This document shows positions 31,996 to 41,282 of a DNA stretch of 64,000 nt, one piece after another. The stretch covers positions 1,178,001 to 1,242,000 of the forward strand of contig CAJYMC010000007.1 of assembly GCA_913775715.1 (NCBI GenBank). Reading direction: 5' to 3'. A program made the position numbers and the translations under genes. The number at the start of each line of letters is the position of its first letter. Position 1 is the first letter of the stretch. The notes beneath the pieces are model-generated. The model saw only the letters and a program-made list of their open reading frames with translations, was not told where the DNA came from and made no database searches. The stretch is from an uncultured Exiguobacterium sp. (GTDB taxonomy: Bacteria > Bacillota > Bacilli > Exiguobacteriales > Exiguobacteriaceae).

Positions 31996-32742
31996 TTACC
32001 ACGGTTGAGTCGTTGGACCGACCGTAAATTCGCTCACATTCGTATCCTCTGGTTGATCGATCGCAAAGGCGACGATCCGCGCGATACTGTCTGGTGAGAT
32101 ACCATACTGGTCATACAGTGCCGTCATTCCGTCAAGTGACTCTCCGTGTGAAATCGTTTCGAGTAATTCGGTATGAATCGCTGCCGGATAAATCGTCGCT
32201 GTGCGGATATTCGTTCCTTCCTGCGCCGACTCCATCCGTAAGACTTCCATTAAGTTACGTACTGCCCACTTCGTCGCACCATATACCGCTCCACCTGGAT
32301 ATGCCTTTAATCCGGCTACCGATGAAGTCGTTAAAATATGACCCGCACGTTGAGTGGTGAACGTTGGCATGACTGCCGCAATCCCGTTCAAGACACCTTT
32401 CAGGTTCACGTCGATCATTTGATTCCACTCGTCTACTTTCAAAGCAGATAGTGGAGAACTCGGCATCAGTCCCGCGTTGAGGAAAATCGCATCAATTCGA
32501 CCATAAGCCGTCAATGCTGCTTCGATCAATCGTTGGTTGTCCTCGAGTTTCATGACGTCTGTCTCTTGGTAAATTGCTTCCCCACCTTCTGCTTGAATCG
32601 AATCAACGAGTTTCGCCAGTCGATCATTGCGCCGTGACCCTAAGACAAGCTTTGCTCCCTTTCGTGCAAGTAAGCGTGCCGTTGCTTCTCCAATACCTGA
32701 ACTTGCTCCTGTGATGATAATGACTTTTCCTTGAATGGCCAT
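31996..32742 (-). CDS. SDR-family NAD(P)-dependent oxidoreductase
   Basis: 248 residues. Classical short-chain dehydrogenase: TGASSGIGEATARLL cofactor motif, LNAGLM, the catalytic Ser in TTSSVAGLKAYPGG and YGATK with Tyr/Lys. An Arg pair after the second strand (GSRRNDR) suggests NADP preference. Substrate unknown. It lies between the lipoprotein and cupin genes in the operon that faces a LysR regulator. Confidence 0.88.
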   Translation of the reverse strand: MAIQGKVIIITGASSGIGEATARLLARKGAKLVLGSRRNDRLAKLVDSIQAEGGEAIYQETDVMKLEDNQRLIEAALTAYGRIDAIFLNAGLMPSSPLSALKVDEWNQMIDVNLKGVLNGIAAVMPTFTTQRAGHILTTSSVAGLKAYPGGAVYGATKWAVRNLMEVLRMESAQEGTNIRTATIYPAAIHTELLETISHGESLDGMTALYDQYGISPDSIARIVAFAIDQPEDTNVSEFTVGPTTQPW

Positions 32743-32767
32743 GTTGATGACGTCCTCTCTTGTTTGC

Positions 32768-33217
32768 TTATTGTTGCGTGCTCATTTGAACACGTACTGT
32801 ATCAGCTGATAATAGTTCTGGTAGTCGATTCGGTTCGACCCAACCAATTCGTGTGTATGGAATATCTGTCTGAAACGTCTCGTAAAACAGGACGAGACAA
32901 TCTGATCCATACAACATGAGATCTCCCGCTTGGACCATTCCGACATTTTTTGAATTCGTCGGTAACGAGAATGGAACGTAATGATACTTTTCATTCCCAT
33001 TCAACTCTTTCATCTGCATCGTCAGCGGCAATCTTTTTTGCAATGCCATCGCTGTCTCATTGTCCACAAAACGAATCGGGACGGTTGTTTCATCGATTTG
33101 AAGCAAGACGGATTTCAGCTCCTTTTGTTCTAAATCACCCGGTCGTGACGATTCTTTCGTATCGGTACATCCACTTAATAAAAGAAATGCAAGCAGACAA
33201 CCGTACCATCTACTCAT
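32768..33217 (-). CDS. lipoprotein with cyclophilin-like fold
   Basis: 149 residues from MSRWYGCLLAFLLLSGCTD. The ATG overlaps the stop of the acetyltransferase gene (ATGAGTAG); the longer frame in front is antisense-like filler. A lipobox LLSGC places it on the outer face of the membrane. The mature part (ESSRPGDLEQKELKSVLLQI, then VPFSLPTNSKN, GDLMLYGSDCLVLFYE) matches the small cyclophilin-like fold family found with SDR and flavodoxin-type genes. No peptidyl-prolyl isomerase residues can be assigned. Confidence 0.75.
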   Translation of the reverse strand: MSRWYGCLLAFLLLSGCTDTKESSRPGDLEQKELKSVLLQIDETTVPIRFVDNETAMALQKRLPLTMQMKELNGNEKYHYVPFSLPTNSKNVGMVQAGDLMLYGSDCLVLFYETFQTDIPYTRIGWVEPNRLPELLSADTVRVQMSTQQ

Positions 33218-33776
33218 CCGACATCTCGACCGTTCGAATGATTCTCGCCGGAATACCTGCGACGATCGTACGAGGCGGGACATCACGCGTAACCGTGGCG
33301 TTCGCTGCGACGATCGCATCCTCACCAATTGTCACGCCAGGCAAAATCGTCGCCCCAGCACCAATCCAAGCATTACGCCGGACATGAATCGGTGCTGTCT
33401 CAACGCCGCCTCTTTTCGTCGGTGCTTCCGGATGGTTGACAGTCAGCAACCGTGCGAATGGACCAATCAAGACATGATCGTCTAACCGAATCGACCCAAG
33501 ATCTGTGAACATGACACCTCGATTGAGGAAAACGTGCTTGCCGATGGATAGATGCCGTCCGAAATCCGTATAGACGGGTGTTAAGATTCTGACGGAGTCG
33601 TCGATTAGCTGTCCTATGATGAGACCAAGTGACTGCCTCCGCTCTTCTTGTGAGACAGCTTGATTCAATCGCTGTATTTCCGGTTCAATTTCATCTTGAA
33701 TAGCATGAATGTGCTCAAAAACCGGATCCGTTGGAAGAATTGTATGTTCTCTTACATAGGTTTGCAGTTCAGTCAT
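33210..33776 (-). CDS. hexapeptide-repeat sugar O-acetyltransferase family protein
   Basis: 188 residues. Left-handed beta-helix acyltransferase of the maltose/galactoside O-acetyltransferase group: repeated hexapeptides (IGKHVFLNRGVMF, LDDHVLIGPFARLLTVNHPE, RRNAWIGAGATILPGVTIGEDAIVAANATVTRDVPP). The catalytic-type His is in LLTVNHPE. The usual N-terminal segment for maltose acetyltransferase is divergent, so the acceptor is open. First gene of the operon, divergent from the LysR gene, and overlapping the lipoprotein start by 8 bp. Confidence 0.85.
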   Translation of the reverse strand: MTELQTYVREHTILPTDPVFEHIHAIQDEIEPEIQRLNQAVSQEERRQSLGLIIGQLIDDSVRILTPVYTDFGRHLSIGKHVFLNRGVMFTDLGSIRLDDHVLIGPFARLLTVNHPEAPTKRGGVETAPIHVRRNAWIGAGATILPGVTIGEDAIVAANATVTRDVPPRTIVAGIPARIIRTVEMSDE

Positions 33777-33893
33777 CGTGTATCCTCCTTTCTTTCAATC
33801 GCTTGGTCTCATCTTACGGCTGACAATGATTCATGTCTAATGCTAATATCAAGTAATAAACTATACGTTTTTTGCATGGATAGAGGTGAAATG

Positions 33894-34769
33894 ATGGAAT
33901 TACAGCAACTGCGTTATTTTTTAGCTTTAGTCGAAGAAAAAAACATTACGAAAGCGGCACGGATCCTTCGTTTGTCGCAACCGGCATTATCGCGTCAGCT
34001 GCAACAACTCGAAGAAACGATTGGGGTCGAATTGTTCGAACGCTCGAAACAGGGGTTGCGTTTGACTGAAAAGGGACGATTCTTTGAAGAGCGCGCACGC
34101 GAAATGGTTACACTAGCAGATAAGGTATTGGTCGACCTCAACACAAAAGAAGTACTAACGGGCGAAATCCATATCGGTGGTGGCGAAACACAACAACTGA
34201 CGACAGTCTTGCAAGCGTTTAGAGACTTACACGCCATTCATCCTGATGTAACGATTCGTATGTATAGCGGCAATGGAAATGATGTACTCGACCGACTCGA
34301 AAAGGGATTGCTCGATTTCGGATTGGTCATTGCTCCGTTTGATGTATCCGCGTTTCATTCCTTACAGTTGCCCGGTCAGGACCAGTGGGGGATCTTAACA
34401 CGTCGCGATGCCTCGATCGCACAATCTAATACGATTTCGCGAGAGCAACTCATCTCCCTTCCGTTACTCGTATCCGAGCAGACACAACTCAATATGTATT
34501 TCCGTGAGCAGAGTGGTCTAACGCTTGAGGATTGTCCTATCATCGGAACATATAATCTGTTATTCAATGCGTCCTTACTCGTACGTCAAGGGGTGGGTCA
34601 TGCTTTAGCAATCGATGGTATCATCGATACGACCGCTTCCGATCTAACTTTTCTCCCACTTGACCCTCCCGTCGTTTCGGACGTTCATTTGATTTGGAAA
34701 AAGGAGGCGACTTTATCGCCTAGTGCACGTGTGTTACTGCGAACGATTAAGGAAGGATTCCATTTATAA
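33894..34769 (+). CDS. LysR-family transcriptional regulator
   Basis: 291 residues from MELQQLRYFLALVEEKN; two adjacent ATGs follow AGAGGTGAA, and the second has the better spacing. The helix-turn-helix NITKAARILRLSQPALSRQLQQLEE is canonical, and the effector domain follows (GEIHIGGGETQQLTTVL). The gene is divergent from the acetyltransferase-lipoprotein-SDR-cupin operon with 117 bp between, so it probably controls that operon. Effector unknown. Confidence 0.88.
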   Translation: MELQQLRYFLALVEEKNITKAARILRLSQPALSRQLQQLEETIGVELFERSKQGLRLTEKGRFFEERAREMVTLADKVLVDLNTKEVLTGEIHIGGGETQQLTTVLQAFRDLHAIHPDVTIRMYSGNGNDVLDRLEKGLLDFGLVIAPFDVSAFHSLQLPGQDQWGILTRRDASIAQSNTISREQLISLPLLVSEQTQLNMYFREQSGLTLEDCPIIGTYNLLFNASLLVRQGVGHALAIDGIIDTTASDLTFLPLDPPVVSDVHLIWKKEATLSPSARVLLRTIKEGFHL

Positions 34770-34883
34770 GAAAGTGGCAATGAAGATACGATTGTTATTT
34801 TTATTTAAATTTAAGCCTCTAAATAAATAGACAAGTTCCAACTGGGTTAAAAATATTACCGATACAAATTTTCGCGAAGGAGT

Positions 34884-35249
34884 ATGGTTTATGAAATGAA
34901 TACATTACATGTATGCTTAGTTTGTGGATTTGAAGGATTAGAAGAACCACTCTTTGTAGATGGCGAGTATTCAAAAACATATGAAATATGTCCTTGTTGT
35001 GGATTTGAATACGGGTTTAGCGAAGATCATGATGTCATCCATGGTTTTATAACAATACCCGAAGAATTTTTAGATGTTGCATTTCAGTTGTATCGAAAAA
35101 AATGGATTGAAGAAGGAATGAGAATTTTCAATCCAGAGGCTATTCCTGAGAATACAAGAAATAAAGATATTTTAAAATTTGATATTTTAATTAAGCAGCT
35201 GAAAGGTTTAAAATTAGATTTATCAAATTTTGATATTACTGGATTTTAA
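34884..35249 (+). CDS. cysteine-rich CPCC-type zinc-knuckle protein
   Basis: 121 residues (117 if started at the ATG at 34896, which is farther from the AAGGAG site). Two cysteine pairs, CLVCGFEG near residue 11 and CPCCGFEYG near 37, form a likely zinc site as in CPCC-domain proteins. The rest is acidic and helical. Codons are strongly AT-rich (AAA, TTA, ATA, AAT) compared with all neighbours, as is the flanking DNA at about 34770-35390, which suggests recent acquisition. Function unknown; such genes often occur in toxin-immunity or accessory loci. Confidence 0.7.
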   Translation: MVYEMNTLHVCLVCGFEGLEEPLFVDGEYSKTYEICPCCGFEYGFSEDHDVIHGFITIPEEFLDVAFQLYRKKWIEEGMRIFNPEAIPENTRNKDILKFDILIKQLKGLKLDLSNFDITGF

Positions 35250-35391
35250 AATATTTACTTGTAATAACTGGATATGGCAAGATGCTATCTTTTTATCAGA
35301 AGTGCCAGGAAACAATTCAAACCTTCAAAAGCTTACGAATTAAAATTTGAATACCTCTAAAGATTTATCCCATTCCTATGTATGACATACA

Positions 35392-35427
35392 ACAAACCCT
35401 CATTTCGTGTTGGAAATGAGGGTTTGT
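35392..35427 (-). terminator. hairpin after the Bax-inhibitor-like gene
   Basis: Perfect 15-bp stem ACAAACCCTCATTTC / GAAATGAGGGTTTGT with a 6-nt loop, ten bases past the stop. The tail is T-poor (TGTATG) on the minus strand, so termination is likely but not certain. Confidence 0.6.
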
Positions 35428-35436
35428 CTATTGCTG

Positions 35437-36174
35437 TTAATCCCGCGCTGCGAGGCGATATAAGAGATCGAGTAATTCGATGTAGAGCCAGATGATCGTC
35501 ACGATCAATCCGAATGCCGCGACCCATTCCATCGACTTCGGTGCACCTGCACGGACTTGTTGTGAGATGAAATCGAAGTCCATCACGAGTGACAAGGATG
35601 CGACGATGACGATAACGAACTGGACACCGATCGCAATCGGTGAGCTGCCTGTCATGAATGGGAGATCGATACTAAATAGTGAGAGAATCAAATTGACCGC
35701 GTACAAAACGAAGATTGAGAGAATCGCCGCTGTGACAGCAGAACGGAAACGTTGCGTCACTTTTATCATGCCTGTCGAGTAGACGAACCACATCGCAAAC
35801 GCAACGACGAATGTCGCAACGACTGCCTTCCCGACGATTCCCGGGTACATGCTTTCGAACATCAACGATAACGCTCCGACTGCCACCCCTTCAACGATCG
35901 CATAGACCGGTGAGAGAACCGGTGCCGTCGCCGGTTTGAATGTGATAATCAAAGCAAGGATTAGACCGATGACTAGTCCACCGATCAAGGCTGGGAACAA
36001 CAATCCTTGGTTTTCTGCGAGGAAGAACCAGCTGCCTCCAGCTGCTGCCGTGACAAGAGCGAGCAGCAAGAAAATCTTACTCATCGTTCCACTTTTCGTC
36101 ATCGGACGCTCTCCGACACGTGCCGTATCGAATCCACGGCGTAATGCCGGGTTAACTTTAAAACGTGAAGCCAT
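35437..36174 (-). CDS. Bax inhibitor-1/YccA-family membrane protein
   Basis: 245 residues from MASRFKVNPALRRGF (AAAGGAGTGAATACA site). Seven hydrophobic segments and the family features: SPVYAIVEGVAVGALSLMFE and the C-terminal DFDFISQQVRAGAPKSMEWVAAFGLIVTIIWLYIELLDLL with its conserved Asp residues, thought to gate Ca2+ or H+ leak in BI-1 proteins. The N-terminal NPALRR motif marks the bacterial subgroup. Cellular role in bacteria is uncertain. Single gene. Confidence 0.85.
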   Translation of the reverse strand: MASRFKVNPALRRGFDTARVGERPMTKSGTMSKIFLLLALVTAAAGGSWFFLAENQGLLFPALIGGLVIGLILALIITFKPATAPVLSPVYAIVEGVAVGALSLMFESMYPGIVGKAVVATFVVAFAMWFVYSTGMIKVTQRFRSAVTAAILSIFVLYAVNLILSLFSIDLPFMTGSSPIAIGVQFVIVIVASLSLVMDFDFISQQVRAGAPKSMEWVAAFGLIVTIIWLYIELLDLLYRLAARD

Positions 36175-36232
36175 TGTATTCACTCCTTTTAATGTATCTG
36201 TTTTTCTATTACGTTTGATTCCCGGAAAAGTT

Positions 36233-37024
36233 TCAGAATAACCATTGATCGAGCGCTTTTAATTGCAACATGACGACTGGGATCGAGGCTTTAGCATCGA
36301 TGCGGTGTGATTTCGCCTGTCCAATCAGACCGGATGTGACGAAATCGGCACTTTCTAACGCTTCGCCAATCGGACCAAACGCATCACTATCGACTTGACG
36401 GTGTCGGTAATGAATGAACCGTTCCGTCGTTCCTTCTTTGACTTTACAGCCATCCTCGACGTCCGGACGATTCAAACCGTATTCCGCGTAATGCCAGACG
36501 GTTGTCGTATCCCAAGGGGAACCGATATGCAAGATTTGACCGTCAGTCTCGATGAAGCGTTCAATCGGTGAACCAGGACCGAAGCCATTTTCTACTGTAT
36601 GATCGGCAACGAACGCCGCCGCATTCTTTCCCCAAGCGGTGACGGACCACATCGGGTGATCGCTTCGGACGACGCCGGGATACGTCCGGAAGACCTCCGG
36701 TACGCGACCGATGCCGCGTGTGACCGTTTTTTCCGGGTCATATGCCGGCATTTCCTGGCGGATCGTTTCCCACCACTCCTCAGGAACAGCGGGTTGACTC
36801 CAGTTTTTCGGATCTGAATTATCGGTACTTTGCGCCGGCATCATAATCAAGCCTTCGGTCGTGACGACCTCCTGTAAGGCCTCAATCAGCGCTTGTACGC
36901 CGCCGGGAATCCAACCGATTTGTTTGAGTGACGTATGGACGAATAGTTTCATACCGGGCGTCACACCTAATTCGCGTAGCGCTTCTTTGATTTGTGATTT
37001 CGTGACCATGTTTCGTGTTTCCAT
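36233..37024 (-). CDS. aminoglycoside N(3)-acetyltransferase family (AAC(3)-like) protein
   Basis: 263 residues. Family motifs are clear: LFVHTSLKQIGWIPGG, IMMPAQSTDNSDPKNW, MPAYDPEKTVTRGIGRVPEVFRTYPGVVRSDHP and the catalytic-type His/Glu in GPGSPIERF. AAC(3) enzymes acetylate the 3-amino group of aminoglycosides with acetyl-CoA, but chromosomal homologues such as YokD often have no resistance phenotype. It lies 13 bp after sbcC on the same strand, not with other resistance or mobile genes, which favours a housekeeping role. Confidence 0.85.
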   Translation of the reverse strand: METRNMVTKSQIKEALRELGVTPGMKLFVHTSLKQIGWIPGGVQALIEALQEVVTTEGLIMMPAQSTDNSDPKNWSQPAVPEEWWETIRQEMPAYDPEKTVTRGIGRVPEVFRTYPGVVRSDHPMWSVTAWGKNAAAFVADHTVENGFGPGSPIERFIETDGQILHIGSPWDTTTVWHYAEYGLNRPDVEDGCKVKEGTTERFIHYRHRQVDSDAFGPIGEALESADFVTSGLIGQAKSHRIDAKASIPVVMLQLKALDQWLF

Positions 37025-37037
37025 CGATCTTAGCTCC

Positions 37038-40000
37038 TTACTCGACGACTAGTGCAATCGTCGACCCCGTTTTTCCTTGCTTGACCTCGATTTTCGCATC
37101 AACACGTGACTTTAGCTCTTGGACGTGACTGATGATTCCGACCATCCGACCGCTCGCTTGAATCGAGAGCAACGTCTCGATCGCTTGTTCGAGTGATTCT
37201 GGATCAAGTGTTCCGAATCCTTCATCGATGAACATCGTCTCAAGCGATACCCCACCACTGGCTTCTTGCACGACTTCCGACAGTCCGAGCGCAAGCGCAA
37301 GGGATGCTTTGAAGCTCTCTCCACCGGATAACGTCTTGACGTGACGAGTTTGCGACGTGTACGCGTCAAAGACATTTAAATCTAGTCCATATTTCTTGAG
37401 TCCTTTTCCCGCCTCTGTTTTCCGTTCGAGCTGGAAACGACCAGAGGTCATCTCGTGCAGATGCCGGTTTGCGGCAAATAGGATTTCATCGAAGTATGCC
37501 GTCTGGACGTATGTTTCAAACGTCATCCGTTGCGCATTCTCCCCGACACCAACGCGAGCCAGTTCACCAATGACCCCGTATCTCGCATCCTCGTCCTCAA
37601 TCTGGCGTTGTAAGTTCTCCCAAGCTGCCATCAACTGATCGATATGTGCGCGTTCCTTCTCGAGCCCGACACGTCGGTCAGTCCGCTCCGCCAGTTCGAC
37701 CGACGATGTCTTCACATCCATCCGCAACTGTTCAAGGTCCGGACGCACTTGACCTTCCGTTTTCAAGCGGGCTTGTTCCTGTTTCAACTTTAATTCCTGC
37801 CGCGCTAGACGGTCTTGTTCCAAACGTTCTTGGAGATGACGGAGTTCGTCACGAGACCGTCTCGCTTCACGGAAGGCTTCGATCGTCGAAAACGTTTCTT
37901 CTGCCAGGACTGCGTGTAATGCGTTTTCGCGGTTCGTTAATCGGTCGTTTTGTTCAGCAGATGCCTCAGTCAATTGACGCAATCGACCTTGGTGTTGCGC
38001 GAAGTCACGATCGAGCTGTTCCTTCTCGCGTAACTGTTGCTGTTTGACTTGTTTGAACTGCTCAATACGTGTTTCTGCTTGTTGTTGTTCCTCACGGAGT
38101 GCTGGTAGCGATTTCTCGGACTCTCCTGATTGACTTAGGCGACCCGTCAAGTGTGCCAATTCCGATTCAATGCTGGTCCGGTCTTTGATCATTGCATCGA
38201 TCTTCAGTTGTAGCTGGTCCATGAATTGCTCGAGTTGTTGCAGACGAGTCTCAAGACGCGCTTTTTCCGTCTGCGCTGCCGCTAATCGGACTTCCGTCTG
38301 TTCGACTTCCTGAAGCTGTGCTGTAACATCCGCATGAGATGACTCGTTTTCACTCGTCTTTTGCATCTCGGTCGTCAGTTGCTGCAGACGCTCCGCAACC
38401 GTCCGGTAAGAGGCTTGCAATTCTTGATGCGCTTGTTGGGCTTCAAGAAATCGCTGTTGCGCTACATCGACGGATAGTTCCTTTGCGACGGCGACAGCAT
38501 GCTGTGGATGCGACGTACTGCCGCAGACTGGGCAAGCCGTCCCGTCTGTCAATCCTTTGGCAAGTTCAGCAGCCAGTTGTTCCCGTTCGTATCTGCGCGC
38601 TTCTTCGTATTGGCGCGCTGCTGCCTCTTTTTGATCCCGAACGCTCGTGCCGCGGACGATCAGCTGTTGCCGTTCTGCTTCCAATTTGTCATGTTCCGCC
38701 ATCTTCGTCGCCAGCTGTTGCAGGATGAAGCGCCGTTCTTGCACCTGTAAGCGCTCTGCTCCAACGTTTTGCAATGGATGCAGTTGTTCTTGAACGTTTT
38801 TTCGATCCGTCCGTGCTTGTTCGAGTTGCTTCCGTAATGGCTCTGGGTCCAGAAGCTTCAAACGTTCTACTAGTTGTTGCTGTTGTTGTCGTAAAGCCGT
38901 TTCTGCTTCCAAGCGTTCGCGCTCTTCTTGAATTTTTTCAAGACGACGACTGAGTTGCTCGATCTGTGGTTCCTCCGCTAGCAATCGATCTACTTTTGCT
39001 TGAACGACCTCTTGTTGCTCTTTTAAGCGGATGAGTTGCTGTTCGGTTTCCTGTTTTCGACGTGTGAGTTGCGTCAATTGTTCTTGATCCTGCTGCCACT
39101 GGTCATAGATCGGTGCGACGATTTGAGCGCGTTCAGCCGCCATTGCTTCTTGTTGCATCCGCTTGATTTCTGGTAAGCGGTCTAGTAACAACTGTTCCGT
39201 TTGTTGAAGTCGCTCCTGCTCTTGGAAAACTGCTTCGAGTTGCTCGCCTTGCTGCAATTGCGTCGTTTTCTTCTCAACGATCGCACGGGTCTCCACTTCA
39301 GCTTGACGTGCAGCAGTTAACCATTCGTCCCGTTCGGTCGTCAACGCCTCCATCCGTAACCGGATGTCGCCTTCCGTCAGTTCACTCCAGTTCGCTTGCA
39401 CAGGTAGTTCCTCAAGCTTAGCCCATTGTTTCGTCTTCGTTTCCTTGATGCGTGCCGCAAGATCGAGCGCTTGTCGGTGCAAACGTTGCTGGAACTCACC
39501 GTAATGTTCCGTCTTAAACAGCTGCTTGAGAATCTGGAGTTTGTCTTTTGACTCTGCCATCAACAGTTCGCGGAACTTATTTTGCGGCAACAATAAGATT
39601 TGCGAAAACTGTTTATGGTCGAGCTGGATCAATTCTTGAACGCGTTGTTTGATTTCCGGAATCTTGACCGCGAGCGGTTTCCACGTCGTCCCGTCGAACC
39701 GAGCGAGCTCCGCTTCATGCGAATAACCGGTTTTATTGACCGGATGCGGTTGACTTGGTTGGCGGATGATCCGATATCGTTCCCCTTTAAGGGTAAACTC
39801 CAGTTCAACTTCCGTCTTTTGCTCGGGCACGGCAAAATGACTTCGCAGTTCGCTCATTTCCCGTTCGCCGCCTGACGTTTCGCCATACAGGGCGAACGTC
39901 AATGCGTCAAAGATCGTCGTTTTTCCTGCTCCGGTATTCCCGGAGATGACAAACATCGTCCGTCCGGCAAGTGCCGTGAAATCAATCGTCTCTTCACCAG

Positions 40001-40043
40001 CAAATGGTCCAAAGGCGCGTAATGTCAGTCGTTCTGGGCGCAT
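37038..40043 (-). CDS. sbcC: SbcC, ATPase subunit of the SbcCD nuclease
   Basis: 1001 residues, usual length. Walker A GNTGAGKTT near 35-43, two long Gln/Glu-rich coiled-coil arms (about 180-490 and 530-830), the zinc hook CPVC near 505, the ABC signature LSGGESF near 908 and Walker B MFIDEGFGTLD near 935. With SbcD it forms the Mre11-Rad50-type complex that cuts hairpins and protein-blocked DNA ends. It overlaps sbcD by 19 bp, as usual for the pair. The coiled coils are unusually rich in glutamine, which makes CAG/CTG-dense DNA. Confidence 0.95.
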   Translation of the reverse strand: MRPERLTLRAFGPFAGEETIDFTALAGRTMFVISGNTGAGKTTIFDALTFALYGETSGGEREMSELRSHFAVPEQKTEVELEFTLKGERYRIIRQPSQPHPVNKTGYSHEAELARFDGTTWKPLAVKIPEIKQRVQELIQLDHKQFSQILLLPQNKFRELLMAESKDKLQILKQLFKTEHYGEFQQRLHRQALDLAARIKETKTKQWAKLEELPVQANWSELTEGDIRLRMEALTTERDEWLTAARQAEVETRAIVEKKTTQLQQGEQLEAVFQEQERLQQTEQLLLDRLPEIKRMQQEAMAAERAQIVAPIYDQWQQDQEQLTQLTRRKQETEQQLIRLKEQQEVVQAKVDRLLAEEPQIEQLSRRLEKIQEERERLEAETALRQQQQQLVERLKLLDPEPLRKQLEQARTDRKNVQEQLHPLQNVGAERLQVQERRFILQQLATKMAEHDKLEAERQQLIVRGTSVRDQKEAAARQYEEARRYEREQLAAELAKGLTDGTACPVCGSTSHPQHAVAVAKELSVDVAQQRFLEAQQAHQELQASYRTVAERLQQLTTEMQKTSENESSHADVTAQLQEVEQTEVRLAAAQTEKARLETRLQQLEQFMDQLQLKIDAMIKDRTSIESELAHLTGRLSQSGESEKSLPALREEQQQAETRIEQFKQVKQQQLREKEQLDRDFAQHQGRLRQLTEASAEQNDRLTNRENALHAVLAEETFSTIEAFREARRSRDELRHLQERLEQDRLARQELKLKQEQARLKTEGQVRPDLEQLRMDVKTSSVELAERTDRRVGLEKERAHIDQLMAAWENLQRQIEDEDARYGVIGELARVGVGENAQRMTFETYVQTAYFDEILFAANRHLHEMTSGRFQLERKTEAGKGLKKYGLDLNVFDAYTSQTRHVKTLSGGESFKASLALALGLSEVVQEASGGVSLETMFIDEGFGTLDPESLEQAIETLLSIQASGRMVGIISHVQELKSRVDAKIEVKQGKTGSTIALVVE

Positions 40044-41146
40044 GTCGCTTCCTCCTTCAGGACGGCTTGCATCACTTCCGTCGGTTTCTTCTCACGAACT
40101 GCTTCATAAAACTCACTGAATAGATCTGCAACGGATGCATCCTTGACTTGTTCCCGCGACGCCTTGACTGCCCGCGTACTCTCGCGGACGAATCCAATTC
40201 GCTCGAGGTGCAGGATATTCGGGTAGATTTTCTTCAGCTTGCCCATCGGATCCATTAAGGCTTCGCCGTCCGTTAGATTGATCTTTAAGTAATCGTCCGT
40301 GTCTTGTGTCGAGACGAACGCCGTGTCTGTCAGCTCAGTGAGACTTCCAGTCAATTCCCGCAAATCACGTTTCGGTGCAAGTGGTTCGAACCGACGATCG
40401 AAGGTACCCGCATCGTTCAACGTCAACACATCGACCCCTTTGACATGATGGGCTTCCGAGAATGAATATTTCAAGAGCGATCCACTGTAGCGAACCGTCT
40501 CGGATTGAATCGCAAGCGGATTGTGCAGATGACCGAGTGCCGTATACGTAAACGGTGCAAATTGGCTCGCACTGACCTGTCCTGCTGTTCCGACGGACAA
40601 TTGCCGCTCCGAATCCGTCTCAAGTCCACCGATCACAAAGGCATGACCGACGAGGACACTCGGTCCGTCCGGAATACATCCGGCAAGGATCGTCCGCATC
40701 GCGTCATCATGTGTCTTGATCGTTTCGTCCTTGTACACGTACCGAACCGTTGCAGGATCGGCAAATGGCACTGGATAGAACGACACTCCTTTAATCGTGA
40801 CCGGAGTAATGACCGGCGTTAGTTTTCCGACGAGATGTAGACCGGCCCGTTGGAGTAACGTCGTTCCGAAACTTAACCGTTCAGCCGAATCGTGATTTCC
40901 ACTGATCGCAACGACTGGGATATCTCGATCGAGAATCAAGGCAGCGAGCGTCTCGTCAAGCAGTTCAACGGCTTCCGTTGGTGGTACAGCGCGGTCGTAC
41001 AAGTCACCTGCAATGACAATCGCATCCGGTTGTTCGCGGTCGACGAGTGCCAAAAAATCGGCTAGGACCGCTCGCTGGTTCTCGAGCATCGACTCGCCAT
41101 GAACGATTTTGCCGAGATGCCAATCGGCAGTATGTATCCATTTCAT
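40025..41146 (-). CDS. sbcD: SbcD, exonuclease subunit of the SbcCD nuclease
   Basis: 373 residues from MKWIHTADWHLGK; upstream ATGs at 41152 and 41161(GTG) are possible but family members begin at HTADWHLG. Metallophosphoesterase motifs DWHLG, AGDLYD, SGNHDS and VGHAF-x7-E, then TALGHLHNP, provide the Mn2+ site. C-terminal capping domain continues to residue 373. Mre11-like 3'-5' exonuclease and endonuclease working with SbcC. Confidence 0.95.
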   Translation of the reverse strand: MKWIHTADWHLGKIVHGESMLENQRAVLADFLALVDREQPDAIVIAGDLYDRAVPPTEAVELLDETLAALILDRDIPVVAISGNHDSAERLSFGTTLLQRAGLHLVGKLTPVITPVTIKGVSFYPVPFADPATVRYVYKDETIKTHDDAMRTILAGCIPDGPSVLVGHAFVIGGLETDSERQLSVGTAGQVSASQFAPFTYTALGHLHNPLAIQSETVRYSGSLLKYSFSEAHHVKGVDVLTLNDAGTFDRRFEPLAPKRDLRELTGSLTELTDTAFVSTQDTDDYLKINLTDGEALMDPMGKLKKIYPNILHLERIGFVRESTRAVKASREQVKDASVADLFSEFYEAVREKKPTEVMQAVLKEEATCAQND

Positions 41147-41230
41147 CTTCATCACACTCACTTTTTAAATATAGTAGCTTAAGTGTAGCATGCGAGCGTT
41201 CGTTCTGCGACGAACATCCGTTTGGAACAC

Positions 41231-41262
41231 AAAAAGCAGGAGGCGAATGCCTCCTGCTTTTT
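41231..41262 (-). terminator. terminator of the small protein gene at 41283-41639
   Basis: AAAAAGCAGGAGGC / GCCTCCTGCTTTTT perfect stem with GAAT loop, T5 tail on both strands. It separates this gene from sbcDC, which is transcribed in the same direction. Confidence 0.88.
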
Positions 41263-41282
41263 GCGCTTTCACAACGAGCGTA

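Noticed and set aside
36233..37024. AAC(3)-like gene as a mobile resistance determinant
   Set aside because: Composition and position (13 bp after sbcC, no mobile genes) fit a native chromosomal gene; chromosomal members often give no resistance.
37038..40043. CAG/CTG-rich repeats in sbcC suggestive of a microsatellite
   Set aside because: They come from glutamine-rich coiled-coil coding and are irregular; no tandem array.
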